From Delftia acidovorans (GTDB taxonomy: Bacteria; Pseudomonadota; Gammaproteobacteria; Burkholderiales; Burkholderiaceae_C), in contig JAITUC010000009.1 of assembly GCA_031286585.1 (NCBI GenBank), positions 124,001 to 188,000 on the forward strand: 64,000 bases of DNA, written 5' to 3'. This document shows positions 1-7,768 of this stretch, one piece after another. Both the position numbers and the translations under genes were made by a program. How positions within the stretch are numbered: the stretch's first letter is position 1; the number at the start of each line of letters is the position of its first letter. Below the pieces are notes generated by a model. That model saw only the letters and a program-made list of their open reading frames with translations. It had not been told where the DNA came from and ran no database searches.

Positions 1-1091
1 CACACGCCGTCCGGATTGGGCAGGGTGATGCGCGCGGGTGCCGTGCGCGTGTCCTGGCCGATCAGGGCGCCCACATAGGCCACCTCGCCCGTGGCCGAGG
101 AGTCGAAGGCCGTGGCGCGCACCGTGGCCTTCTCGCCCACGCGCACGGCGGGCAGGTCGGGCGCGGCCACGCGCATCTCGGCCCAGACGCTGCGCAGGTC
201 GGAGATGGTGAAGACCTGGGTGGTGTCCTGCACGGCCTCGCCCACGGACAGGTGCTTTTCCACGATCACGCCGTCGAACGGCGCACGCAGCTCGAAGCGG
301 TTGAGCCCGCCCGCGCCGCCCGTGCCAGCGCCCGTGGCGGCCAGTTTCTGCTGGGCGTTGGAGACGGCGATCTCGGCCTCGCGCAGCGCCTGGCGGGCCT
401 GCAGGTAGTCCTGCTCGGCCGAGACCTTTTCCTCCCACAGCTGCTTTTCGCGCGCGAAGGTGGTGCGCGCCAGCTCCAGGCGCTTGCTGGCGGCCAGCAG
501 CTCGCTGCGCTGCTCGGAGACGGCGGCGCTGCTGAGCACGGCCAGCAGCTGGCCCTTCTTCACGTTCTGGCCCAGGTTGGCGGGGACGGTTTCGGCAATG
601 CCGGCCACGCGCGGCACGACGTGGGCCGTGCGGTCTTCGTTGAAGCGGATCTCGCCGGGCAGCTGCAGCACGGAGCGCACGGTGGCCGGCCCGGCCTCGG
701 CCAGGCGCACGCCGGCCGCCTGCATGCGCTGGGCGTCCATGGCGATCAGGCCTTCGTCGTCGCCATGGCCGGCCTCGGCGGCGGCTGCAGGTTTGGCGGA
801 GGGCTTGGCTTCGGATTTTTCCGACTGGGATTCCTCGTGGTGTTCATCGTCGGCATGGCCTTCATCGTGCTTGTGGCCGTCGGCGGCGGCTGCGGCGGCA
901 CCGTGATGCTCGCCATCGGCGTGGCCCGCGGCCTCGCTGTGGCCATGGCCATGGCTGTCGGCCTTGGCTGCGCCCGGCGGGCCGCTGCGCAGGATCAGGG
1001 TGGCGGCCAGCGCGCCCAGGGCCAGGATGACGGCGATGGCCACGAGGGTACGGCGCGGTCCGAGGGGGGAGGAGGAGGGCTTGGTGTTCAT
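1..1091 (-). CDS. czcB: CzcB-type RND efflux periplasmic adaptor (partial, C-terminus beyond window)
   Basis: This is the membrane-fusion subunit of a tripartite heavy-metal efflux pump, linking an inner-membrane RND pump to the outer-membrane CzcC channel. After a short cytoplasmic N-terminus there is one membrane anchor at about residues 15-37. A striking His/Asp/Glu-rich stretch follows at about residues 45-90, as expected for periplasmic metal binding in CzcB. Next come a lipoyl-like half motif, a helical hairpin ([19 protein letters not shown] region) and the second barrel half. About 363 codons are visible and the end lies left of position 1, where a czcA pump gene would be expected. 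It starts 30 bases after the czcC stop, so the two are surely one operon. Family assignment is firm; the exact metal (Co/Zn/Cd) is inferred. Confidence 0.88.
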   Translation of the reverse strand, partial: MNTKPSSSPLGPRRTLVAIAVILALGALAATLILRSGPPGAAKADSHGHGHSEAAGHADGEHHGAAAAAADGHKHDEGHADDEHHEESQSEKSEAKPSAKPAAAAEAGHGDDEGLIAMDAQRMQAAGVRLAEAGPATVRSVLQLPGEIRFNEDRTAHVVPRVAGIAETVPANLGQNVKKGQLLAVLSSAAVSEQRSELLAASKRLELARTTFAREKQLWEEKVSAEQDYLQARQALREAEIAVSNAQQKLAATGAGTGGAGGLNRFELRAPFDGVIVEKHLSVGEAVQDTTQVFTISDLRSVWAEMRVAAPDLPAVRVGEKATVRATAFDSSATGEVAYVGALIGQDTRTAPARITLPNPDGV

Positions 1092-1121
1092 GGTCTGGAT
1101 GCAATCAGGTTGCTATCGGAA

Positions 1122-2456
1122 TCAGAGGCCGGACTCGCTGCCCAGCAGGCGGTCGATGTCGGCGGCGGCGCGGTGGGTGGCCAGCAGCTGGTCCAGGTAC
1201 TGGCTGCGCGCCTCGGACCAGGTGCGTTGTGCGTCCAGCACGTCGAGGTAGGCGAACTTGCCCAGCGCGAACCCGCGCGAGGCCAGCTCGTAGGCCGTGC
1301 GCGCCGTGGGCAGCACCTCCTCGGCCAGCTGGCGCGCCTGCTCGCGGCTGGCCTGCAGCAGCTCGCGCGCCTCGAACAGCCGGGCCTGCAGTTGCACGCG
1401 CGTGGCCAGCAGCTGCTCCTCGGCCTGGTCGGCCAGGCGCAGGGCCTGAAGCTGGTTGCCGCGGTTGCTGTCGAACACGGGCAGGGGCACGGAAACGCCC
1501 ACCACGAGCTGGTTGCGCCCCACTTCGGTGGCGCGCTTGACGCCCAGGCTGACCGTGGGATCGGGCAGGCGGCGCGCGCGCTCCAGATCGACCGTGGCGC
1601 GGCTTTGCTCCAGCGCCTGGCGCGCACGCAGCACGGCGGGCGCCTGTTCGATGCGCTGCTGCAGGGCTGCCAGCTCAGGCAGCAGGGGCAGCGCGTCCAC
1701 CGCGCCCTCGGCCTGGCCGAAGGGGCGCACCCGCTCGCCCCACAGCGCCTGCAGCTGGCCGCGCGCCACGCGCAGGGCCGAGCGGGCCTGTGCCTGCTCC
1801 AGCCGGGCGCCGGACTCGGCCACGCGGGCCTTGGTTTCCTCCAGCGGCGCCACCTTGCCGGCCGCCACGCGCCGGGCCGCGGCCTCGCGGGCGCCGCTGG
1901 CGATCTCCAGCGTCTGCCCGGCCAGGACCACGCGCTGCTGCGCGGCCAGCACGCCGAAGAAGGCCGTGCCCACGTCGGCGCGCAGCGCGGCCTCGGCCCC
2001 GGCCAGCTCGGCCCGCGCCAGGTCGCGACCGCGCTCGGCCACGCGCATGCGGGCCTCGCGCTTGCCGCCCACTTCCAGGGTCTGGTTCAGCTGCATGGTC
2101 AGCGTGCGCGTGCTGCGGCGCGTGTCCTCCTGCGACCAGGCCAGCTCGGGGTTGGGCCGCGCCTGGCTTTGCAGCACGGCCCCTTCGGTGGCGGCCAGCG
2201 CCTGGCGGGCCGCGCGCAGGCCGGGGTTGCCGTCCAGCGCCAGGGCCAGGGCCTGCTGCAGGTCCAGCGGCGGGCCCGCCGTTGCGGACTCGGAAACAGG
2301 GGATGCGGATGGTGCCGCTGCATCGGCAGGCTCGCTTGCCTGCACGGCGCCGCAAGCGGTCAGCACGGCCATCACCACCAGGGCGCGCGGCCCGGGCCAG
2401 GCGCTCCATGGCGCGCGGGAAGCCGTCCTCGACGGAAAGGACGAAGGGAAAGACAT
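1122..2456 (-). CDS. czcC: CzcC-like outer-membrane efflux channel (TolC family)
   Basis: Outer-membrane factor of the heavy-metal efflux complex, 444 residues, the usual length for CzcC. The N-terminus carries an export signal with hydrophobic core [16 protein letters not shown] followed by an Ala/Ser/Pro-rich linker. The rest is the duplicated helical OEP domain, rich in Ala, Leu, Gln and Arg ([22 protein letters not shown] region near residue 70, and its second copy after about residue 260). The start is supported by AAGGAG seven bases before the ATG. It lies between czcI and czcB on the same strand, the usual czcICB order. The substrate follows from the neighbours, not from this protein. 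Confidence 0.88.
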   Translation of the reverse strand: MSFPSSFPSRTASRAPWSAWPGPRALVVMAVLTACGAVQASEPADAAAPSASPVSESATAGPPLDLQQALALALDGNPGLRAARQALAATEGAVLQSQARPNPELAWSQEDTRRSTRTLTMQLNQTLEVGGKREARMRVAERGRDLARAELAGAEAALRADVGTAFFGVLAAQQRVVLAGQTLEIASGAREAAARRVAAGKVAPLEETKARVAESGARLEQAQARSALRVARGQLQALWGERVRPFGQAEGAVDALPLLPELAALQQRIEQAPAVLRARQALEQSRATVDLERARRLPDPTVSLGVKRATEVGRNQLVVGVSVPLPVFDSNRGNQLQALRLADQAEEQLLATRVQLQARLFEARELLQASREQARQLAEEVLPTARTAYELASRGFALGKFAYLDVLDAQRTWSEARSQYLDQLLATHRAAADIDRLLGSESGL

Positions 2457-2623
2457 ACACGGACTCCTTGCCCGCGCGCAGGTCAGGCCTGACCGTTCAT
2501 CAGCCGGTCAGGCCGCTGCGGCGGGCGCGCACGGCCCATGGCCGCTGCGCGCGAGGGGATTTCAGGGGGATGCCGGTCCGGGGCAGAAACAGGGCCATGC
2601 CCGGCCGGCGACTGCAGGGGGCG

Positions 2624-3040
2624 TCAGCCCTGCCAGCGGGGCCGATCGGGGCGCAGCAGCACGGCCGAGGCATGGCGGCGCAGCGGCTCGGCGAATGGCA
2701 TGGGGGGAGGCGCCACCGGCGCGGCCTTGGTGTAGTGGGTGGCGACGGCCACCCAGGCATGGCACATGGAGCAATCGACGCCGAGCGACGACGGCTGGCC
2801 CTGGTCCGCCTTCTTCGCCGGCTGCCCCGGTTCGGCGCCAGCGCCCGGATCTGCGCTGGCATGGCGCTCGGCGCCCATGCCATGCAGGCTCACGCCGTGG
2901 ACATGGTGGCCGAAGTGCCGGGTCTCATGTCCGTCGTGCCGGCACAAGGCGGCGGCCGCCATCCAGCTCCACTGGAACAGCAGCGCGATCACGAGGACGG
3001 CGAGGGCGGCGAGACGGGGCCGGGTCATGGAGGAGGGCAT
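2624..3040 (-). CDS. czcI: CzcI-like periplasmic metal-efflux accessory protein
   Basis: Small exported protein of about 138 residues at the head of the efflux operon. It has an N-terminal hydrophobic segment (LAALAVLVIALLFQWSWMAAA) typical of CzcI signal sequences. A Cys/His-rich region with HDGHE and HFGHHVHG follows, then a conserved CSMCH-type segment. In Cupriavidus, CzcI is a periplasmic protein thought to tune czc expression. I chose the ATG giving MPSSMTRP; a second ATG four codons later is equally possible because neither has a clear ribosome site. About 167 bases separate it from czcC. It diverges from the response regulator across a CusR-type palindrome. The family call rests on size, position and the HFGHH motif. 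Confidence 0.7.
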   Translation of the reverse strand: MPSSMTRPRLAALAVLVIALLFQWSWMAAAALCRHDGHETRHFGHHVHGVSLHGMGAERHASADPGAGAEPGQPAKKADQGQPSSLGVDCSMCHAWVAVATHYTKAAPVAPPPMPFAEPLRRHASAVLLRPDRPRWQG

Positions 3041-3141
3041 GGGACAGGTGCGGGATTGTCGTGCATGGCGTTTGCCCACAACAACGACTCCCCCAAGCCG
3101 GCGAGTCTAGGGCCGTGCGGCGACCTGTGGCTGTCGGGCAC

Positions 3142-3157
3142 ATGACAAATTTGTCAT
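3142..3157. promoter_or_regulatory. CusR/CzcR-type operator, perfect 16-bp palindrome
   Basis: ATGACAAATTTGTCAT is a perfect inverted repeat in the divergent space between czcI and the response-regulator gene. It matches the core of the E. coli CusR box (ATGACAA-N2-TTGTCAT). It is about 36 bases upstream of the regulator start, so it probably serves autoregulation and control of the efflux operon. Confidence 0.72.
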
Positions 3158-3193
3158 CTTGGCAAACCCAGCCCTTCCCCGACAATGCTCGGC

Positions 3194-3883
3194 ATGAAAG
3201 TCCTGGTCATCGAAGACGAAATCAAGCTGGCCGACTACCTCCGCAAGGGCCTGACCGAGGAGGGATTCGTGGTCGATGTCGCGCACGACGGCATCGACGG
3301 CCTGCACCTGGCCACCGAGCTGGCCTACGACCTCATCGTGCTCGACGGCATGCTGCCCGGCATCGACGGCCTGGCCGTGCTGGCGGCGCTGCGCCAGTCC
3401 CGGCAGACACCGGTGCTGATGCTGACGGCGCGCGGCCAGGTGGAGGATCGCGTGCGCGGCCTGCAGGGCGGCGCCGACGACTACCTGGTCAAGCCCTTTG
3501 CCTTCTCCGAGCTGGTGGCGCGCATCCATGTGCTGCTGCGCCGCAGTGTCGGCACGACGCAGCCGGCGGCCGAGGCCACCATGCTGCGCATGGCCGACCT
3601 GGAGCTGGACCTGATACGCCGACGCGCCACGCGCGCCGGCCAGCGCCTGGACCTCACGGCCAAGGAATTCAACCTGCTGAGCCTGCTGCTGCGCCGCCAG
3701 GGCGAGGTGCTGTCGCGCACCGAGCTGGCCTCCCTGGTCTGGGACATGAATTTCGACAGCGAGACCAACGTGGTCGAGGTGGCCGTGCGCCGCCTGCGCC
3801 TGAAGCTGGACCAGCCCTTCGCGCAGCCGCTGCTGCACACGGTGCGCGGCATGGGCTATGTGCTGGAGTCGCGCGCACCGTGA
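3194..3883 (+). CDS. Heavy-metal response regulator, OmpR/PhoB family (CzcR/CusR/IrlR-like)
   Basis: DNA-binding response regulator of about 229 residues. The receiver domain occupies residues 1-115, with the acidic pocket at E7/D8, phospho-acceptor D51 (VLDGMLPG) and the conserved K in [11 protein letters not shown] winged-helix C-terminal domain follows ([19 protein letters not shown], then [14 protein letters not shown]). I start it at MKVLVIEDE, the conserved beginning of this family, rather than at an ATG three codons earlier. Its stop overlaps the kinase start by four bases (GTGA), so the pair is translationally coupled. It probably binds the palindrome just upstream and activates the divergent czc operon when periplasmic metal rises. 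Confidence 0.9.
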   Translation: MKVLVIEDEIKLADYLRKGLTEEGFVVDVAHDGIDGLHLATELAYDLIVLDGMLPGIDGLAVLAALRQSRQTPVLMLTARGQVEDRVRGLQGGADDYLVKPFAFSELVARIHVLLRRSVGTTQPAAEATMLRMADLELDLIRRRATRAGQRLDLTAKEFNLLSLLLRRQGEVLSRTELASLVWDMNFDSETNVVEVAVRRLRLKLDQPFAQPLLHTVRGMGYVLESRAP

Positions 3884-5262
3884 ACGGCAGGGCCCCCGCC
3901 GACATTCCCCACCTGGGCCGGCGCCTGTCGCGCTGGCTGGCGCTGCAGACCATGCTGGGCCTGGGCCTGGTGTGCGCGGCCGTCTATGGGGTGGCCTCGA
4001 TGACGCTGGAGCAGCACCAGCAAGAGACGCTGGACCTCAAGCAGCAGGCCGTTCTGCACCTGATGACGGAAAGCCGCAGCGCCCACAACGAGGCTGGGCT
4101 GGCCCACATGCTGGACGATTTCCTCACCGGCCTGGACGAGATGTCGCTGCGCATCACCGACCTGCAGGGCCGCGTGATCTACGAGCGCCTGCGCATTCCC
4201 AAGACGCCGGGCCGCACGCTGCAGCGCAGCTTCGAGGTGGTGCTGGCCGACAGCGGCCAGCATGCCCAGGCCCAGCTCACCCTGGACCGCGCCGACGACG
4301 ACCGGCAGCTGTCCCTGCTGGCCTGGACGCTGGCCCTGGCCGCCGTGGGCGGGGCCCTGCTGGTGTCGTTGACCGGCATCTGGCTGGTGCGCCTGGGCCT
4401 GGCGCCGCTGCGCGAGCTGACCGAGCAGACGCGCCAGCTGTCGGCCCAGGACCTGCAGCGGCGCCTGGACGACAGCGGCCAGCCGCAGGAGCTGCGCCCG
4501 CTGATCGCGCAATTCAACGCCCTGCTCGAACGGCTGGCCGTGGCCTACCGGCAGATGGAGGCCTTCAATGCCGACGTGGCCCATGAACTGAACACGCCGC
4601 TGACCACGCTGATCAGCAGCTGCGAACTGGCCCTGCGCAAGCCGCGCAGCGAGGCCGAGCTGCGCGAGGTGCTGGCCTCCAACCTGGAGGACCTGCGGCG
4701 CATGGCCGGCATCGTGGCCGACATGCTGTTTCTCTCGCAGGCCGACCGGGGCCAGGGCGCGCGCCTGGCGCCCTGGGCCAGCCTGGCCGCGCTGGCCCAC
4801 GAGGTCATCGACTTCCACGAGGCCGCGCTGCAGGAGGCCGACCTGCAGGTCACCGTCCAGGGCGACGCAGCCGCCGAGGTCGATGCGCGGCTGCTGCGCC
4901 GCGCGCTGTCCAACCTGCTGGGCAATGCCACGCGCTATGCGCAGCGCGGCTCCACCATCACCGTGCAGATCGGCTCGCGCCCCTGTGCCCACCATGGCGG
5001 AGCGGGTGATGTGGCCCTGGCCGTGCTCAACCAGGGCCCGGCCATCGACCCCGCGCATCTGCCGCGCCTGTTCGACCGCTTCTACCGGGCCGACGCCGCG
5101 CGCAGCCAGGCCGCGCGCAACCACGGGCTGGGCCTGGCCATCGTGGCCGCCATCGCGCGCCTGCACGGCGGGCGCTGCTTTGCCGAGTCCGAGGGCGGCG
5201 TCACGCGCATCGGCATGGAACTGCCAGACAGCCCGAGCCCGCCGCGCGATTCCCCGGCCTGA
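3880..5262 (+). CDS. Heavy-metal sensor histidine kinase (CzcS/CusS-like)
   Basis: Inner-membrane sensor kinase of 460 residues, partner of the preceding regulator. It starts at a GTG overlapping the regulator stop. TM1 lies at about residues 18-42 ([20 protein letters not shown]) and a periplasmic sensing region of about 100 residues follows. TM2 ([26 protein letters not shown]) is at about 145-170, then a HAMP segment. The phospho-acceptor is H235 in [11 protein letters not shown]. The ATPase domain has the N box ([11 protein letters not shown]), a DRFYRAD segment and the G2 box [11 protein letters not shown]. Length and layout fit heavy-metal sensor kinases. The upstream reading frame stays open far to the left, but no homology supports an earlier start. 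Confidence 0.9.
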   Translation: MNGRAPADIPHLGRRLSRWLALQTMLGLGLVCAAVYGVASMTLEQHQQETLDLKQQAVLHLMTESRSAHNEAGLAHMLDDFLTGLDEMSLRITDLQGRVIYERLRIPKTPGRTLQRSFEVVLADSGQHAQAQLTLDRADDDRQLSLLAWTLALAAVGGALLVSLTGIWLVRLGLAPLRELTEQTRQLSAQDLQRRLDDSGQPQELRPLIAQFNALLERLAVAYRQMEAFNADVAHELNTPLTTLISSCELALRKPRSEAELREVLASNLEDLRRMAGIVADMLFLSQADRGQGARLAPWASLAALAHEVIDFHEAALQEADLQVTVQGDAAAEVDARLLRRALSNLLGNATRYAQRGSTITVQIGSRPCAHHGGAGDVALAVLNQGPAIDPAHLPRLFDRFYRADAARSQAARNHGLGLAIVAAIARLHGGRCFAESEGGVTRIGMELPDSPSPPRDSPA

Positions 5263-5297
5263 ACACAGGCACCGGGGCGGCGGCACAATGGCGCCCC

Positions 5298-5726
5298 ATG
5301 ACGCAAGACGCCCCCTCCTCCTACGAAACCCTGCTGGCCGAAGGTAATGCCCTGGTGGCCCAGGCGCAGCGGGCCGCCACCCAGGACTTTGCCCAGGCCC
5401 GGGCTCTGTGGCAGCAGGCCGGCAAGCAGTTCTACCTGGCCCACAAGGCCGATCCCGACCAGGCCGAGGGCGCGTTTCGCCTGGCCCAGGCCTGGATGGC
5501 CGAAGCCCATGCGCTGCAAAAGGAAGACTCGCCCGACGCCGTGGTGATGTGGCGCAATGCCGCCGCGCAATGCGAGCTGGCGTTCGACCTGGAGCCTGAA
5601 AACGGCCGCCTGGCCATGACGGCGGCCAGTTGCCACATGTTCGGCGGCCAGCATGACGCGGCCAAGGCCTGGCAGCAGATCGGCCAGCACCTGCTGCCGC
5701 AGGCGCCCGAGGACGAAGGCGCCTGA
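5298..5726 (+). CDS. Hypothetical TPR-like cytoplasmic protein
   Basis: A 142-residue soluble protein with no signal sequence or membrane segment. It is almost wholly helical and its spacing of small and aromatic residues resembles a tetratricopeptide fold (ARALWQQAGKQFYLAHKADP, then AFRLAQAWMAEAHALQKE, AAQCELAFDLEPENGRLAMT, AAKAWQQIGQHLLP). I do not recognise a named family. It begins 35 bases after the sensor-kinase stop on the same strand and could be co-transcribed, but nothing ties it to metal resistance. It converges on the thioesterase gene. Confidence 0.65.
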   Translation: MTQDAPSSYETLLAEGNALVAQAQRAATQDFAQARALWQQAGKQFYLAHKADPDQAEGAFRLAQAWMAEAHALQKEDSPDAVVMWRNAAAQCELAFDLEPENGRLAMTAASCHMFGGQHDAAKAWQQIGQHLLPQAPEDEGA

Positions 5727-5736
5727 CGCCTGGAGA

Positions 5737-6174
5737 CTAGCGCGCGATCAGCTTGAACACGGCACGCGCCGTGCACACGGCCTGGCCCGCGCTGTCCAGC
5801 ACATCGCCCTCGCAGAACACGGTGCGCGCGCCTGCGCGCAGCACGCGGGCCTCGATCAGCAGGTCGGTGGTGGCCGAGGCGAGGAAATGCGTGCTCATCT
5901 CGATGGTCACCACGCCCAGCCCCAGCGGGTCGGACGAGCGCGCGGCCGCGCTCAGCGTGAAGTCCAGCGCGCCCATCAGCGCGCCGCCATGGCCATGCCC
6001 CCGGCTGTTGGCCAGGTGCGGGCGCATGGGCAGGCGCGTGCGGGCCAGCCCGGGCGCCAGGCTCACGGGTTCCAGGCCGATATGGGACATGAAGGGCACG
6101 TCGATGCCGAAGTAGCCGCGCGCCAGCGCGGCGGCCTCCAGGTCCGGTGCGGTGGAGATTCCAGCGGCGTTCAT
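5737..6174 (-). CDS. PaaI-type hotdog thioesterase
   Basis: A 145-residue single hotdog-domain protein of the PaaI/YigI group, which hydrolyses acyl-CoA or aryl-CoA thioesters. The typical core is visible: HLANSRGHGHGGALMGALDF corresponds to the N/HGG catalytic loop and helix, followed by strands ending in the VCTARAVFKLI segment. It is the last gene of the acyl-CoA carboxylase operon, and its start overlaps the stop of the biotin carrier gene by four bases (ATGA). In that setting it likely releases CoA from a product or a dead-end acyl-CoA. The preferred acyl group cannot be read from the sequence. Confidence 0.82.
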   Translation of the reverse strand: MNAAGISTAPDLEAAALARGYFGIDVPFMSHIGLEPVSLAPGLARTRLPMRPHLANSRGHGHGGALMGALDFTLSAAARSSDPLGLGVVTIEMSTHFLASATTDLLIEARVLRAGARTVFCEGDVLDSAGQAVCTARAVFKLIAR

Positions 6175-6395
6175 CCGATCTCCGCAATCGCCTGGCCTTC
6201 GGCCACGGGCTCGCCCACGGCCACGAGCATGCGGCGCACGGTGCCCGCCAACTCGCTTTCCACGGGAATCTCCATCTTCATGGACTCCACGATGATCAGG
6301 GTGTCGCCCAGGGCGACGGCGCCGCCTTCGGCGGCTTCCACTGCGGCCACGAGGCCGGCGATGGGGCTGGTGATCGTTTGAAGAGAGGTGGTCAT
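6171..6395 (-). CDS. Small biotin carboxyl carrier protein
   Basis: A 74-residue protein that is essentially one biotinyl/lipoyl domain. The biotin attachment site is the Lys in ESMKMEIPV, with the matching second half (AGTVRRMLVAVGEPVAEGQAI) at the C-terminus. It is far shorter than AccB of fatty-acid synthesis (about 150 residues) and resembles the stand-alone carriers of catabolic acyl-CoA carboxylases. I chose the ATG giving MTTSLQTI; an in-frame TTG five codons earlier overlaps the biotin carboxylase gene but lacks a ribosome site. It lies between biotin carboxylase and thioesterase and should carry CO2 between the carboxylase and the carboxyltransferase of the same operon. Confidence 0.88.
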   Translation of the reverse strand: MTTSLQTITSPIAGLVAAVEAAEGGAVALGDTLIIVESMKMEIPVESELAGTVRRMLVAVGEPVAEGQAIAEIG

Positions 6396-6406
6396 GTCTA
6401 TGGCTT

Positions 6407-7768
6407 TCAAAGGGTGGCCAGCACGCGCTGGGCGATGCCGGTATCGATGCGCAGGTCCAGGAAATCGGCGTGGCCGAGGATGCGTTGGATGAAGGGGATG
6501 TTGGTCTTCACGCCCGCTATGTGCGTCTGCGCCAGCGCCTGGCGCAGCCGCGCAATGGCCTGGGCGCGGTCGCTGCCATGGGCCACGAGCTTGGCGACCA
6601 TGGGGTCGTAGAAGGGCGTGACGCTGCAGCCCTGGGCGTAGCCGGTCTCCACGCGCAGGCCTTCGCCCTGCGGCATCTCGAAGCGTTCGAGCCGCCCCGG
6701 CGAGGGCAGGAAGCGCACGGGGTCCTCGGCATAGATGCGCGCCTCGATGGCATGGCCGCGGGCCACGGGTTCGGCGGGCAGCACCTCCCGCATGCGCTCG
6801 CCAGCGGCCAGGCGGATCTGGGCCTCGACGATGTCGATGCCCGTGATCTCCTCGGTCACCGCATGCTCGACCTGCAGCCGCGTGTTCATCTCCAGGAAGA
6901 CAAAGCCGTGCTGCGGCGTGTAGAGCATCTCCACGGTGCCGATCACGTCATAGCCCGTGCGCGCCAGCAGGCCGCCCAGCAGTTCACGCATGTCGGCCAG
7001 GGCCTGCTCTGGAATGCCTGCGGGGCGGGCTTCTTCCACCACCTTCTGGTGGCGGCGCTGCACCGAGCAGTCGCGCTCGAACAGCACGCGCACCGCGCCA
7101 TGGCGGTCGGCCAGCACCTGGAACTCGATGTGGCGCGGCGCCTCGATCAGCTTCTCCAGGTACAGCTCGGCCGTGCCGAAGTACTTGGCGGCAATGCCGC
7201 TGGCCTTGGACCAGGCCGCCTCCAGCTGCGGTGCATCGTGCGCGGGCAGCATGCCGATGCCGCCGCCACCACCGGCGGGCTTGACCAGCACGGGAAAGCC
7301 GATGCGCGCGGCCTCGGCCTGCGCCTGCTGCAGGCCGTGCAGCACGGCCGAGCTGGGTGCCTGCGGCATGCCCTGGGCCGCCATGAAGGCCCGCGCCTGG
7401 GTCTTGTGGCCCAGCGTGCGTATCCAGTGCGGCGAGGGGCCGATGAAGCACAGGCCCTGGCGCTGCACGGCCTCGGCGAACTGCGCGTTCTCGGAGAGAA
7501 AGCCGTAGCCCGGATGCACGGCCTCGGCGCCGGTCTCGCGCGCCACCTGCAGCAGCCGCGCCTGGTCCAGATAGCTTTGCGCGGCAGGCGCCGGGCCTAT
7601 GCACACGGCCTGGTCGGCCGCGCGCACGTGGGGCAGATCGGCATCGGCTTCGGAGTACACGGCAACGGAGGCGATACCCATGCGCCGCAGCGTGCGGATC
7701 ACGCGCGCGGCCACGGCGCCCCGGTTGGCGACCAGCACGCGGTGGATGGGGTGCGGGGCGCCGCTCAT
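6407..7768 (-). CDS. Acyl-CoA carboxylase biotin carboxylase subunit
   Basis: A 453-residue ATP-grasp biotin carboxylase, which carboxylates the biotin on its carrier using ATP and bicarbonate. The N-terminal domain starts HRVLVANRGAVAARVIRTL. The glycine-rich ATP loop is KPAGGGGGIGM. The catalytic region has RDCSVQRRHQKVVEEAP-like sequence, FLEMNTRLQVEHAVTE and the C-terminal biotin-carboxylase domain (GHAIEARIYAEDP). Length matches AccC. Its ATG overlaps the stop of the upstream acyl-CoA synthetase gene (ATGA). The context of sigma-54 promoter, CoA ligase and fused carboxyltransferase argues for catabolism and not fatty-acid synthesis. Confidence 0.93.
   Translation of the reverse strand: MSGAPHPIHRVLVANRGAVAARVIRTLRRMGIASVAVYSEADADLPHVRAADQAVCIGPAPAAQSYLDQARLLQVARETGAEAVHPGYGFLSENAQFAEAVQRQGLCFIGPSPHWIRTLGHKTQARAFMAAQGMPQAPSSAVLHGLQQAQAEAARIGFPVLVKPAGGGGGIGMLPAHDAPQLEAAWSKASGIAAKYFGTAELYLEKLIEAPRHIEFQVLADRHGAVRVLFERDCSVQRRHQKVVEEARPAGIPEQALADMRELLGGLLARTGYDVIGTVEMLYTPQHGFVFLEMNTRLQVEHAVTEEITGIDIVEAQIRLAAGERMREVLPAEPVARGHAIEARIYAEDPVRFLPSPGRLERFEMPQGEGLRVETGYAQGCSVTPFYDPMVAKLVAHGSDRAQAIARLRQALAQTHIAGVKTNIPFIQRILGHADFLDLRIDTGIAQRVLATL

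Noticed and set aside
1456..3879. Long upstream extension of the sensor-kinase reading frame
   Set aside because: It crosses czcC, czcI and the regulator gene in wrong frames. Homology and the GTGA overlap place the start at 3880.
6171..7768. Housekeeping accBC for fatty-acid synthesis
   Set aside because: The carrier is only 74 residues, the genes are transcribed with a CoA ligase and fused carboxyltransferase, and a sigma-54 promoter drives them.
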